Origin: Ricordea florida
Lineage: Eukaryota > Cnidaria > Anthozoa > Corallimorpharia > Ricordeidae
NCBI GenBank assembly: GCA_949710005.1
Contig: OX453287.1
Coordinates: 5,467,122 to 5,531,121, forward strand
Length of the DNA stretch: 64,000 bases
Reading direction: 5' to 3'
Positions 36,701-51,700 of this stretch are shown here, piece by piece. The notes under the pieces were generated by a model. That model was not told the origin of the DNA and searched no databases. It saw only the letters and a program-made list of their open reading frames with translations. The translations under genes were made by a program, and so were the position numbers. Positions within the stretch are counted from its first letter, which is position 1. Each line of letters opens with the position of its first letter.

Positions 36701-39700
36701 CCATTGGCAAATGGATCGCGCGTATTAGCCAATCATTGCGTGCGCTTTCCCACGGCTATTTTACAGCATCATTTACAACATTTGTTTATACTTGATTAAA
36801 AATGATGAATCATGTATTATTCGCTTAACAGTTAACGGCTTGTACTGTATTGCAGTGGTCTGCTTGGCAGCCGTCACGCAACATTCCTTGTCACGTAACA
36901 TTTCCTGTCACGCAACATTCCCTTCCCCACAAACGCGTTGCACAAGAAAAAAAATTTTTTTTTTGGTACAACTGTAATTTGCACTAGTGTTACACGTTTC
37001 GCTCGGGTATTTCACTTTTTACACTGGCACTGTATTACACTTTTGCACTAGTGTTAAACTTGAACCGCACAGCTCTTACCCAATCACAATCAAGTAATAC
37101 TTTTTTGATGTTTAAGTCAGACAATAATGCGAAAATACGTCCATATGCGCCAAACGGCATTCAATTGCGCGAAATGCACACTCAACAAGGATATTTGCAT
37201 GACTGTAAACATTCAATTAAGTTTCAAGACTTTCATTTACGTCTCACGAAATTCAAACGCGAAATTCAATTCTTTTTTGCGCGCATTGTAAATTCAATAA
37301 CATCATGTTATAACATGAAGTGTCTGCCACTAAGAGGTAATCCTCTGCTCCGTCCTCAAGAGCGTGGGCTCGTATTTCCTCGTTGCATTTTATGCAAGTA
37401 TACAGTAGAATAGAAAAAGACGCACAGATGAACCGCACAGGACAGAGAATTCGAGTAATTGTTTTAAGCCGTTTTTCAGTTTATACACGGGTTTGTGGTA
37501 GGAAAATGAAGTAACTTGTCGCACACATGCTAAAAAATACCTTCACTACATTTATTTTTACAGATTCGTGCTGATTATGTAACGTTCTTAATTGAAAAAA
37601 GATTTTTGCGAAAGGAATACAAAGAACACTCTATCGTTTGTAGAGGTGCGCTAATGATTATCAATAAAATTGTATTGGTTGTTCATTGATGCTATTGACT
37701 GTTAAGCCATGGTTAAAAATTGTATTGAATATATTGTTCACTAAAATGAATGCCCGATCACGCAAAAGAATATTCTTTTGAAGTTATTGAATTTACAATG
37801 CGTGCAAATGAAACTTGCTTTGTCGCGTTTGAATTTTCGTAAATGAAAGTCTTGAAACTTAATTGAATATTTATAATTATGGAGATATCTTTGTTAAGTG
37901 TGCATTTCGCGCAATTGAATGCCTTTTGGCGCAAATGAACGTATTTTCGCATTATTGTCGGATTTTAGTGCAAATGATTGAGAATTTTCCTTAAATGAAC
38001 AGGGAAAAGTGTATTAGCACAGTCACTCCCGACGCCATACGCGTTTTGCGTTACTTCCAGGTCAAAGCCTCTGTAAACAACTTGTGCAATGGCACACCGC
38101 CCACGTACCAGCGCTAGCCGCCCACGCACCACGGCTAGCCGCATACGTACCACGGCTAGCCGCCCACGTACCACGGCTAGCCGCCCACGTACCAGCGCTA
38201 GCCGCCCACGTAATGACGTAAGAGATCATTCCAGGTCATGTTCACTGAACCGAAACACACCTGACCATGCGATCGAAACCAGAAGTGACAGAAGAAACAG
38301 TTTCTTTGAAAATGAGACAACTTTTGTCTATGTTAAAAAAAAATTTTTTTGGCAAAATTTTCATAATACCCGGTCATTACAAGAAAATCTTGTCCGCTCA
38401 CCAGCCAATCACAGCGCGCGTACTACTGTAGCCACATAATAGTGAGAAATGATGTATTTCTGAATAGATATTCGGTTTGGTAATCATATCTGAGTAAAGA
38501 AATCAATACCCCGGCACTGAAAACCTGCAACTGTAAAGGTACATGAGAACTACTACAAAGGTACCCGAGAAGGCTGTGTGTCACTGATAAAAAAGTGGTA
38601 TCCGTCTTACCTTTCCAGGGAAGAAATGACTTTTTCTTGTCGCCATCTGCCGTTCCAACTGATCTTTTACTTCCGTGTTTGCTTCCCCATCCGCGGCCCG
38701 ATCGCTGGACAAGACAAAAAAAAAATACAATCAAACTCTCGACTATGCCGTTCAAGCTCTTTTTACGGTAAGTAGCATTCTTAAGAAAGCTACTGAACAG
38801 TACCAGGAAATATCATCGTTCAAAAGAAGCTATTGCGAGGAAAAGAATTACATAACGTAACATGAAACGGTTTAATGAAAATGACTTTCTATCAACTCTT
38901 AATGACGTCCCCTGGGATACACCTTTTGTTTTTGACGATATCGACGACGTTGTTGCTGCATGGGAACTCCTGTACAATGAAGCTGTAGATAAACATGCTC
39001 CTTGGCGTTTTAAACGTGTTGCTCGCAGATGTCAGCCGTCATGGATGACAAATGAAATTCTTGAACTTTTGATACAAAGAGACAATCTGTTAAAGATTGC
39101 TAAGCGAACGGGGAACGATAATTCATGGTTAGATTACAAGGCTGCAAGAAATAAAGCTGTTAACAAACTTAAATATGCTAAACGAAAGTTTTACAAGACT
39201 GCATTTGAAAAAGATAAAGGCAACACCAAGGGGATTTGGAGAACAATAAAACGCCTAGAGGGAACTGGAAAAAGACAAGAATCAATCATGCGTCTTAAAA
39301 CAGATAATGGTTTTATTGAGGATAAACAAGAAATTGCAGAATTTCTAAATGAACATTTTACAACCGTTGCAGATCGTTTGAGATCACTACTTCCTGATGT
39401 TTGCTACGATCTCTCGAAACTAAGAACCTTTGTTGCTTCAAGAATAGACAAAGATGTGAAGTTTACGATTCCACCCATGACAACAAAACATGTCTTAGGT
39501 ATCCTAAAAGATATTCAAGCTAATAAATCTACTGGCATCGATAACATTGGCGCTAAAATACTAAAGATAGCTGCTCCAGCTTTAGCTCCTTCTATCACAA
39601 AAATTATAAATTTGTCCCTGTCATCTGGTATTTTCCCAAGCAGATGGAAGATAGCCAAAGTCACTCCAATCTTTAAAGATGGTGAACGTGACGATGTAAA

Positions 39701-42700
39701 AAATTTTCGTCCAATTTCTGTGTTACCTGTTATGTCCAAAATTATTGAGAAGCACGTACATAAACACGTCTACACATACATGAGTCGGAATAGCTTGTTG
39801 TATAGTAAACAATCTGGTTTTCGATGTCATCACAGCACTGAAACAGCACTTATAAAGATCATTGATCAGTTGCTGTTTGAACTGGATAACAATCGTGTAA
39901 CTGGCATGGTAACGGTAGACTATCAAAAAGCTTTTGACATGCTTGATCATTCTCTGTTTTTATTAAAGCTGAAGATCTATGGCTTTGATGAAAATGCTAT
40001 TGCTTGGACAAAGTCATATCTGCATCAAAGGAAACAGTGTGTTCAGTTGTCTGGAGCACGATCAACTATGAGAGAAATCTGCCATGGGATTCCACAAGGG
40101 TCCATATTGGGGCCTCTATTTTTTATAATCTTCATAAATGACCTTCCCTTGCACATTGGTAATGCTGAGCTGGATTTGTATGCAGACGATACTACTATAT
40201 CGAAGTCAGCTGATTATAAAGAACTACATCAGCTAATAAAATCCTTGGAGGAATCTGTTGTCAATGTTCAAGATTGGGCTGCTGGTAATAAGATGCCACT
40301 GAATGAAAAAAAGACAAAGTTTCTACTAATTACTGGGAAACGTCTGGCTTCTATGATTGGTGAACTGAGTCCACCAGTACCGCAAGACATTAAGCGAGTT
40401 TCAAGTACAAAGTTACTTGGTTTAGTTGTCGATGATAAACTTAGTTTTAATGAACATATTGATTACATTTGTGGAAAGCTTGCGAAACGTATTGGAATAC
40501 TAAAGAGGATCAGAAACTGTTTGTCAGTTAATCAAAGGCAATTATACTATAACGCTATTATTAAGCCTGTTATGATGTATGGATCTATTACATGGTCTAT
40601 TTGTAGTAAAGCAAATCAAACTAGGGTATTACAACTGCAAAAAAGGGCTGCAAGGGTGATTTTAGATTCCTCAAGACTATCACCGTCAGTTGAACTTTTT
40701 AATAAGTTGGGATGGCTTCCTTTCTATGAAGAAATTAAAGTGAATAAATGTAGTTTGACTTATAAACGTGTAAATGGTGAAGTTCCATCATATATTTTTG
40801 AAGCGTTAAAATTGAACAGCCAAATGCATGCTAGAAATACTAGACATGCAAATTTAAACTTGATTTGTCCTAAGGTTAACAGGAAAACTGAGGGTGGCAA
40901 AATGTTCTCTGTTACAGTGGCTCAACTTTGGAATAGTTTATCATTAAATTTAAGAAGGCAGGCATCGGCTAGCTTGTTTAGAAAGAAATTTGAAAAGTTG
41001 TTATTAGATGAACAAAAATTTTTAGTACATTTTTGTCCGTGATTTGCAATGCATTAGCTTTTATATACTTTTTAGGTCTGTATTATTACGTATTTAGTCG
41101 ATTTTTAGGTGTTTATAAATTTTAATCTGTATTTCGTGAGGGCTACAAGTTTGTTAGTACTTTTGTACTATTATGTACTACCCTCGTTAAATAAAGCCGT
41201 TACTTACTTACTTACTTACTAGTACCGTAGCACTGTTTGTTTTTACAGTGTGGTTCTATCTTTTCCATCTGTGGATCATACCATGCAGTGTGACCATTCT
41301 TTGGAAAGCTACTGAACAGTACTGTACTATGATACTGTTTGTTTTACTATACAGTGTGGTTCTAACGTTTTCAGCTGCGGATCAAACCATGCAGTGTGAC
41401 CATTCTTTGTTGTCATCTCTGGATGAGCCATACCACTAGTCTGTGGTAGTGAGTTGTGTTGTGCAGTTTATTGTACTATACTATACACTTAATGTATGGC
41501 ACTGAGGGAAACAGTTAGGTTTTGCTTTCCCGAGAGTCCTGATGTTTCCCTCGACTGCGTCTCGGGAAACATCAGGACTCGAGGGAGAACAACACTAACT
41601 AGTTTCCCGAGGGACCATACATTAAGTGCTTTGTTATATATTTAGACTTTCCCTTAGTAAAAACAAACAAACAAAGACGGTTCAACTTTCGCGCAATTGT
41701 ATCCCGGTCGGGATACATTTGAATTTGATCAGGAGCACGAGACCAAAAATCAACCAATCACAGTGTTCGTTTTGTTGAGTGAAAGTCTAGGTGTATAACA
41801 ATGTTTGTCGTACTGTCCTATTTGTTGTCTTGTCCTGTTTGTTGTACTATACTGTTCGTTGTAATATACTGTTTGTTGTACTTTACTGCTTATTGTACTA
41901 TACTGCTTGTTGCACTATACTGTTTGTTGTATCATATCATGTATCATATCATTGTATCACACGTAAAACATTTCATAGCGTACCGTGGTCATACAATATG
42001 ATGGGAAGGGGCTAGTTTGTAAGATTGATACACTGTCTGCACCGCTAGGAAAAACTGTTACTGTAGCTTTGCAAAGGTAATCATACGGTTTCGAATTCAA
42101 TTTGGAATTAACTTGCACGAGTGAGCTTTTTGAAAAACTCACAAGTGCAAATTAATTCCAAATTGAACGAGAAAAAACGTGTTATTACTTATTAATAATA
42201 TAAACATGAAAAAATGCGCCAGGAGGAAGTGCCAGAAGATCTCATTGCGGACAGGAAGTGAGCACTTGACGCAGATTTGACACTTTATTTACTGATTGGC
42301 TGATGAAGAACAGCTGATAACGCTACGAATTCAAAGCGGTTCGTTTAAAAATAAAGAATATCATAATCCAGAATATCGATGTGTAATTTGCACTGGTGTT
42401 ACACTTTTTGCACTGCTGTTACACTTTTTGCACTGCTGTCACTTTTTGCACTGGTGTTACACTTTTCGCACTAGTGTTACACTTTTTGCACTGGTGTTAC
42501 ACGTTTTGCACTGGTGTTACACTTGAACTGCACTGCTCCCAGCCAATCAGAGTCGAGAAATTTATTCATGTATATTATTATGAAGGAAAAACATCGAGAG
42601 GGACATACTGGTTAGTGGAAGTGCAGTGTTGTATTATATTTGGTGCGGTTTTACGGTAATTTTTATTTGAAAGTACGGTATAGCAGTTTTGAAAAATAAA

Positions 42701-45700
42701 TCGGTGAGCGAATTTTTTTAAAAAAAAAATATATATATATATAATATTAGGTCACCTTGAATTACATTTTATAGTGTCATTGATGTGTTTGTACACTTGC
42801 ACGCGCAGTTTTGCAGTATTTGTACCCCCACTTATGTCCCCCCTCAGAAATCGTTCCTCTAAAAGGAAACGAAATCCTTTGTATCGTTGATGAGAAGTAT
42901 AGGTGAAATTTCATAGTCATTGTAGATAGTTTGGAGTAGTAAGTGTTTAGTTCATGTTACATTATAGACCCGACGGAAACGGTTAGTTTTGCTTGTTTAA
43001 CTCTTTAGCCCCTAAGAGTGACTTTATATATTTTACTCTGGCTAATGCCAGACGATTGTCACAGTGAGACAACCTAAAGGTTAAAGAGTTACGTTACGTC
43101 TAGCAAAGGGTTGTCTGAGTCAAAATCGTCCCACAACGATTCTTCTTGGTGTGGTGAGGGAGCGTTGTGTGACGCGCCAGACAACGGATACCAAGAAGAC
43201 TAAACAAACGCTGAAGTTGTTTTTAGCGAACTGTACAAGCCTTTTTTTAACAATTATTCGCCGAAGGCGAAGTGATTATCAGTGGATATTCAGCAAGACG
43301 AAGTCGAGGTGAATATTCACCGATAATCACCGAGCCTGAGGCGAATAATTGTTTTAGTATAAATACACAGGCGATTATTTCAAAAAAAAAGAAATGAAAA
43401 AGCATTGTACAACACGAACAATTTTATTTCATCAAAAGTGCGCGAACAAACTGGCAGCCATTTAGTTCGTCGAGGTGATTGTCGGCTGATAATCCGAGAT
43501 AGCGAACCAATCAGAGCGCGTAGATTTTGTATAATAACTTGAGTATTTTATACTAATTGAAATTATGCCACAGAGGCGCCTTAAAAACCTTAAAACCAGT
43601 ATCACCAGTTTATTTATTTAAAAACTCTTTTAGGAGAAAAATAAAATTATACAAGAAATTGTTGAAATTAATCTTTGCTTCTAGTTGGTTTTATTTTTAA
43701 GTGCGTACTTTTTGAGAGATACCTTCTGTACGGGTTTTACACTGTAGTTTTTATCATAAAAATAAAAAGTACCTGCAACAAAATTTCTCAGGATCCAAGC
43801 ACTTATAATGATCAAGTGTAAAAGACTTTCAGGAACAAGCTAAAATAAATCATTTAAAAACCAACAGCAGCAGGTGTTCTTTTTAAAATCAGTACTAAGT
43901 TTATCATTTTTTAAAAATTCAATTTTGTTTAAGGACATCACATCTGTACATGCAAAATGTCAAAAATATATTCATTAAAATGTCAGTCCCTGTCACACTA
44001 TTTAGTACTAGAATTTTATTTGTAATTATTATTTCTTTTATTTATTATTTACTGTTATTCTCTTCAATTTACCTGAGCTTCAATACTAAAGCTGCTTCTA
44101 CTGCTGCTACTGGAAAGTTCAGATTCCTCTGATGATGGGTACAGAAACGAAGGCACCTGGAACATGCTCCTGATTAGCAGTCTGTTGTATTTTACAGCAT
44201 GACTCCTGATACGTTAGTAATAGAATTTTATAAATGTTTTTACTCTAAATTGTGTGGTTAAATGTGCATGTACATATAAAAATATGCAAGCAACTGTGCT
44301 CACAAGTTAGCTAACAAAAAAAACGGATCAATGTAAATATCTGAGCAAATGTGCATCTACCCCTCCCCTAACCCAACATTAATGGTAACTTTTTAGCTTT
44401 TCATGACTTGTTGGGTTAGGGGAGGTGTAGGTGCACACAAAAAATTTGCATTAATTTTGTAACTAAGTTTGCCTGTGAATGACTGAAAATGTCTCTTTCT
44501 TAACAACTTGGATTAATGCAAAATGTTATTACATAGTCAAATGGTATCTTTGCTAGGTAAAAATGAAAAAGTTTATTACTTTTAACAAACAATATAATGC
44601 TTTCTTGGATTTTAGAACTAAACTAACCAAACATTTAGAAATTACTTTAAATTAGAAAGGTACAGTATATTTTTCTTCTAATTATGGTAGTTTTTAATAT
44701 CAATTATATTTAACTCAAAGAATTATATTTTCAAATACATGTATCACGGAAATGACTTTCAACAAGATTGTTAGCTTTAAGTTACAATGTTTGCACATTG
44801 CCTCAAACCTTTTTATCACAGTTATTATGTTCAGTGTTTTCAATAAGAATTGTTGCAGCAGGAGAATATTCTGAAAGAGGTCCATGTCTGAATTTAAAAC
44901 TAGCTCAGGCCATCTAAATTTGACCGAAGAATTCTTCGTAATAGTCAAGAAATTCTTCATAGTAGCCGGAGAATTTTCTGATCTCTGATGCCCAATGAAC
45001 ACCCTGTTATGTTACCCAAATAATATATGTTCAAGGTTCACAGAGCTGTGCAGTACAAATTGCAGCGATAGACAAGTCCACTAGTAATGAATCTAAATTT
45101 GTATACTTATTGGCAAACCTGTGACTTGACAGTGGGCATTGTATTAACCCTCTGACTCCCAAGATCTGAGTAGCAACTCTCTCAAGTGAGTACCATACAT
45201 TTTGTTACATTAAAAGTTTGAGAATTTAGCATTAGGGCAACTCATTACCTTTGAGTTGATTGATTTGTGCAGTTCTCATAGTCAGTTTGCTTTACAGTGC
45301 AGTGTTATGGAAAGGAGGAGTTCTGTGTTGATCACAACTTTCTGGGAGTGAAAGGGTTAAGGAAATTCCACCGTACTGTACATGTGTCTTATTTTTGCGT
45401 TTTGGCGTCTTCCAGGGTCGGGTGGGACAATAGCCGGTGTGTGCAATGGCAGAGTGACATGGTAATACTTAGTAGGGCTGGAGTGCAATGAACCCACCCA
45501 GTCCACCCCTCAGGAGGAAAAAGGCCAAGCCACAAGGCCATTAGCCATAACCCCCTTGGGGAGTAGTGAATCATGTAAGCCTTTACAAAATATCCCGAGG
45601 GGTAGTGAATCATGTAAGCCTTGACAAAATATCCCAAGATCTTCTGATTACCCCCCCCCCCCTCCCCGAGGAGATCTCGGGATATTTTGTAAAGGCTTGA

Positions 45701-48700
45701 ATGATTCACCACCCCTCAGGATATTTTGTAAAGGCTTACATAATTCACTACCCCTCGGGATATTTTGTAAAGGCTTACATGATTCATTACCCCTCAGGAT
45801 GTTTTGTAAAGGCTTACATGATTCACTACCCACCCCTTAAGTGCAATGGGAAATAACTGGCCCAATGGGGACAGTTACAGGCAGTAGGTGCAATGTCTGT
45901 GTCACCATACCACGTTTGGTAAGTAAGTATGTACTGTACATGTGTCTATGATGACTGACCTTCTTAAAGAATCCTTTGCCTTTTGAGTCACGTCCTTCAT
46001 CTTCTCCCTCCTCACAGGGGAGTGGTGTGCCCTCCATTTCAGACACAAGACATTGCCTGTATACATCTGACTTGAGAAATCGTGGATAGCTGTCAAATTT
46101 CATCAAGGTATAAACCTTGAAATGAAAAGCAAACAATCAATAAATAATATAAAAAATTGACTCACAGCTATTGCACTGTACTGTACAATTATTGTTGTCT
46201 TGAAGGTTTCTCAAATGATTCTGAATTTTCCAAAAACGTCTTGAGACCCCTTCTAAACCTTAAGTAGTGATAGTAAAAGTTGACAACCTATAGGTTAGGA
46301 ACCTGTTGGCAGGATTGTTTTACATATAATTTTGCTTTCAGGTCTTCCTTGAACAACCTTGGATGGTACTGCATCTTATCTTAAACCCCCTGCTAGCCTC
46401 ACCCCCCTCCCATATTTCAGTGCCGTAGCAAGAGTAAAATAAGTGGGGCGCATGCGAGATAAAATTTTATTTTCAACATTTTATAGGGGTCTGTTTTTAC
46501 TTTTTGGGAAAAAAACTGAGGGGGGAGGGGCATGGTCACCCCTCCTTGCTACAGCACTGCCATTGAAAAAACAAACAAACAAATCATAGGATATTCTATA
46601 GGGTGGGTATTACCGAGAAATGTACAGAAATGCACATTAATGAGATTCATACTCGTCATACCGCAAAGTGTCTTGACTGTTCTTATCTCACCAAAACACT
46701 CAAATACCTATCTTAAATATATATGTATATGTTATTTACCAGGTGGAAGGTCCGTATGGGAAAAACTGTGCCCGAGGTCTTGAGTAAGACCTGAGGCCGA
46801 AAGCAGAGGGTCTAACTCAAGACAAAGAGCACACTTATTCCTTATAACTTATTCATTTTTTTTGTTTGTTTTTGAATGTCTCCTTTTTAAAGTAAGAAAA
46901 TAGATAGGAAATTGATACAGCAGAGAAAAAATCCGGCCTGTGGGCCGTATCGTAACAAGCTGGACCGGTCACGTACGTGTGATTAGCCAATCAAATTCGT
47001 GGATATAGGATTCGGCCCGCTCAGATTTGTGGCCCAAGCGTGAAGCGCGCAGGCCATAAATCCGAGCGGAAAAGACGAGGATCCGTAACTTACAGTACGG
47101 ACCCAGAAAACAAGGTTTGTAATATATTTATTATATCTCAAAACAAACTTTTGAATTTAGCGGGCCGTACAGTGAAGTATGGCCCGCTAAACTGACCAAT
47201 CACAGCGCGCATACTAACTGAAAGGTATAATAAAAAGTGATATGGAACTCCCAAATCACTCCTAAAAACATGAAGCGTTTCTTAAAGAATGCAGCGTGCA
47301 TTTCTGGCCGTAAGTGGTATTACTACATGTAATACACCAATGACATCGATCGGCCACAAATTTTCCAAACAAACATACAGTGCAGCTCAGATATATCCGA
47401 ACCAAAACATCCGCGAAATAAGCGTCAGCCAATTAAAGGCATACGCGTCTGCATTATACGCACGTGCGCGTATACAGTATGGGTGAATATGCCATTAGTA
47501 TTTATGAGCTTAAGTACTGTATTGCTTCTTCTTTTGTTATCAGGTCATTGTAACTTGTTTTCAATGGCTTAACAGCTTGCCACAAAGAGAGATTTTTTTG
47601 AATACCGTACACATGCGTATGCCTTCAGACTAGACTTAGCAGAAACTAACATTTGTAATCAGCCTCTTAACGACTGACTGAACATTTCTTACAGGGAAGA
47701 GTATTTTGCAGTTGAATCTAAAATTTACTGTTCTCTGCCAAACAGAACCGGGGATAGACACTTCAACCATCCAACCTTCAAGAAGCAAACACGACATCAA
47801 GTAACACGGTCCAAGCAAGCAAGAGAGACTTCGACAAACAATTCTTCTGCCAAGGAAAGAGTATGTTTACTTACCATTTAAATGAATGAACTGGGTCAAA
47901 TAGAACAGGAAATATTATTTTTTCGAGCAGGATCTTTAAAACACTTCAGAAGAACCCAACATTGGCCGTTTTCACTAGAGACAAACAAATTGTTTGAACG
48001 GACAAATCGTCTGACGATTTGTTCATTTTTGTTCATCTGATGTGAATTTAGGTCGTACTTTACTCGACTTGTTCGTCTGGATGGACAAATCGTCTTCTAA
48101 AAATCAAATTCAGACGGTTTTTTCATCTAAAACTTTGTTCGTCCCGTTTTCACACTAAGATGACTTGTCCATCTGAGACGTTTTGTCCGTCTGAGACGAT
48201 TTGCTCGTCTCTAGTGTGAAAACGGCCACTTTCACAGCGACTTACCGACACGTGCCGATGCACAGAACTTTTCCTTCCCCCACAAAAAAAACTAAATGTC
48301 AGCGACGCGCCATATAAACTTTCATAAACAATTCTTTGGATTAAAAGTATTTCACTGTTTGAATGAATGATTTGCGTCAAATAAAACCAGATATATCATC
48401 TTTTTGACAAGGACCCACGGAACGGTTCAGTCGACAATAAACGACTTACCGTCGCTTGCCGATACACAGAACTTTTCCTTCCCCCCCCATAAAAAACTAA
48501 ACCTAAGCGACTGCCATAAAACTTTGATAAACAATTCTTTGGCTTAAGAAAGAGTATTTCACTGTTTGAATGAATGATTTGTGTCAAACAGAACCGGAGA
48601 TATTGTTTTTTCGAGCAGGATATTCAAAACACTTCAGCTGATAGCTTTCTTTGACGTTTTAACAATATGCAGATTTCGCTTTGACGCCTGGCGCTTTTTC

Positions 48701-51700
48701 AATCCCAGAATGTTCTTTGTTTGACCAACAATGTTTCATTAAGAAATTTATGGGAATGCATAATAAACATACGCGAGTATATACGCGAACATGTGGGCGT
48801 ATTGACATGTGCACATACGTACATGTAATATAAGCTCGTATAATACGTGTATGCGATATTCGGGTATATCTGGGCTGCACTGTACCTTACATCTTCAGTT
48901 CTTCTTTGCTGATTATTTTCATCACGAACCATAAATGTAAATTCTTGTGATAAAGAAATTGCTACGAAATTGTATATGATAGGCTGCACCTTACAATGCT
49001 TGTGCAATCAATGATGAGTTGTTGGATAATCAATCAAATACGTAATCAATCTCATCATTAATCGATGGATCACAAAATTCTTGGTTATCAACTAACTATT
49101 AATTACCCACTGATTGTAACAAGCACATTACTTGTAATGCAAATGAATATATGAAAGACCATATATTTGAACTGCGGAGTAATATGTAATGACATTAATT
49201 GATCATCGCAGTTATGCTTTTTCAGGCTTTAATTTCACAGCTGCTTAAGTTGTGTACATAACTGCGATGATCAATTAATGTCATTACATGACTTGTAAGT
49301 TGATTACTTAAAATGACTACTCATCTATTACGCTGCAATAAAGTTACTTCATCATTGATTTACTACGTCTGGGTATTGCAATGAGAATCAGCTACCTGCT
49401 GTTGTTGAAGCCTGAACATGTCATTGTTTGGGCTCTGGAGTTGTTCCTCTGCATCTTTTACAGCACAGCTGTCAATGTTAACAGGCATAGGTGCGTTTGC
49501 ATCAAGGTGGTTGTGGAAAATGTTTGCTGCTTCCTCTTTAAGCTGAAAATTAGTTCAAAAGAAGCCAAAGCTAATCATTGTTACGATAACTACACATCAA
49601 AATAATTCTCTCACACTATAATGAAATACATGATAAAAAGTACTACATGTTCGTGGATTGGATGAGATAGAGGAAAAAGGAAAAAGTTAATTGTGCGTCA
49701 AGTGCACGTCATTAATTTTGATGCGCAGCAAAATTCACTCACACTTTTCTCGTGCTTGACTTACGTCAAAAAAAAAATATATATACTCTTCCAACCTACA
49801 CCGCAATGGGTACTTCAATTAACTTCTTGGGGGTACTGTGTATCACGATAGAGTATGAAGGATTACGCAGGTCAAGAAGAGCCATGTTGTCCTCTGAGAT
49901 CCAAAGCAAACCTGTTATGTAACTTTTGATGTCAAAAATTCTACATAAGAGGGTATGATTTACAGCTGGACCTTAAAAAGTAGACATATCTGGAATACTG
50001 AATTGCACAATGCCACATTCTTTTTTTTTTTTCAACACTTTTTCTGTATTGTCAACAATACAGGGGATCGGTGTAAGTATCTGGGCAACTGCGCACCTAC
50101 CCCTCCCCTAACCCAACACTAACACTAACTTTTTACCTTATTATAACTTGTTGGGTTAAGGGAGGGGTAGGAGCACAGTTGCTCAGATACTTACATAGAT
50201 ACAATACAGGCTTTCATGTACAATGTAAGATATACATGACTTGTCCAGTACCATTTGGGTTCACTTCTAATAAAGCAGCATTTCAAAAACAAATGTTTTG
50301 AAGCCTTACCTCATCAAAGTCAACGATACTCCTAAAGTTTTCACATGATATCCAGAAGACAATGTTTTCATCACTAAATTCCTTTTTCAAGAATTCCTGT
50401 GAATAGAAATCAAAATGGTTGTGATCCAAACATACAGTAATAATTATATGCATGTACTGTCCTTAATGACACTTACAGTACAGTAATTGAGTATTCTTCA
50501 AGGATATGTTACAGATTAAATTTGATTTAACCTAGGTTGGTTTGTGTCTGGTATTCATTATCATAAAAATAGAAAAAGAAATTACACATCAACCTAGGTT
50601 AAATCAAATTTAACCTGAAGCATACACTGCATACATTGTATATGTTGTAGTTCAATTTTATCCTTGGTTTAAATTTTAATTTTCCTTTGTTTTTTTTTTG
50701 TTTTTCTTTTTTTTGTTTTTTTTTGTTTTTTTTGTTTTTTTTGTTTTTTTTTTTGGGGGGGGAGGGTATGGTAATGTATGATAATAAGTTTGAAACAAAG
50801 GAAAATAAAATTTAAACCAAGGATAAAATTGAACCACAACATATAATTATATTTAACAAAGAAAAGTTTGAAGTGATCCCAAGATGACATGTGTCCAGCT
50901 GAGTGCATGGTGCTTAAGTACATGTATAAAGTTAAATGCTATTTGAACGCAGACTTAAACTGTATGGATTTACCACACGTATGTCCAGCTGCATACCAAC
51001 AAACAATTGCTCTGTATGTCATACAGTCCACTTAACAGAGCACTGTTTTGTCACCATAATATCTCTTCAAGACAACTACAAGGGGTGTTTAAAGGTTCAT
51101 TGTGGAAACTTGGTAATAAACATCTGAGTACTCTGCATTGGGTTAGCATCCCATCCAGGGGGGAGTAACAATAACATAATAATTAGACACTGTCCTTAAT
51201 GACACTTACAGTACAGTAATTGAATATTCTTCAAGGATGTGTTACAGGCTAAATTTGATTTAACCAAGGTTGGTTTGCATTGGGTCAGCATCCCATCCAA
51301 GGGGAAGTAACAATACCCCTAGGTGTTTCATGCCACTGAAACTGGGATAAGCTCTGGTCATGTGGGCTTTAATGCCAGTTTGCACCTTTAAAGAGTCATT
51401 ATATTCACCCAGAGATCAGTGCTCAACCTTAGCGGTAGTCCACTAGTCCTGGACTAGTGCAAAATGCTTCTGGACTAGTGGAAACTTAGAACCACTAGTC
51501 ACAGAACCAGTAACTACTTTGTAGTTTGTAATGTTTAAAAAATAATACAAGGTGAAAACAAAATATACGTCTTGTAAACGCTGATTCGATGCGTTCCTCG
51601 CAATGTTCCGACTACCACAGGACTACCACAGATTTACTCAGGACTAGTAAATTTTCAGTTCAACTAGTCCAAGGACCAGCGATTTAAAAAGTTAAGGTCG

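Noticed and set aside
36288..36710. 140-codon minus-strand open frame
   Set aside because: It runs through a promoter-like region and across both arms of an inverted repeat, so it is more likely chance.
38089..38439. 116-codon frame with RPRTTAS repeats
   Set aside because: The repeat part is a 21-bp minisatellite and the rest has no recognisable domain.
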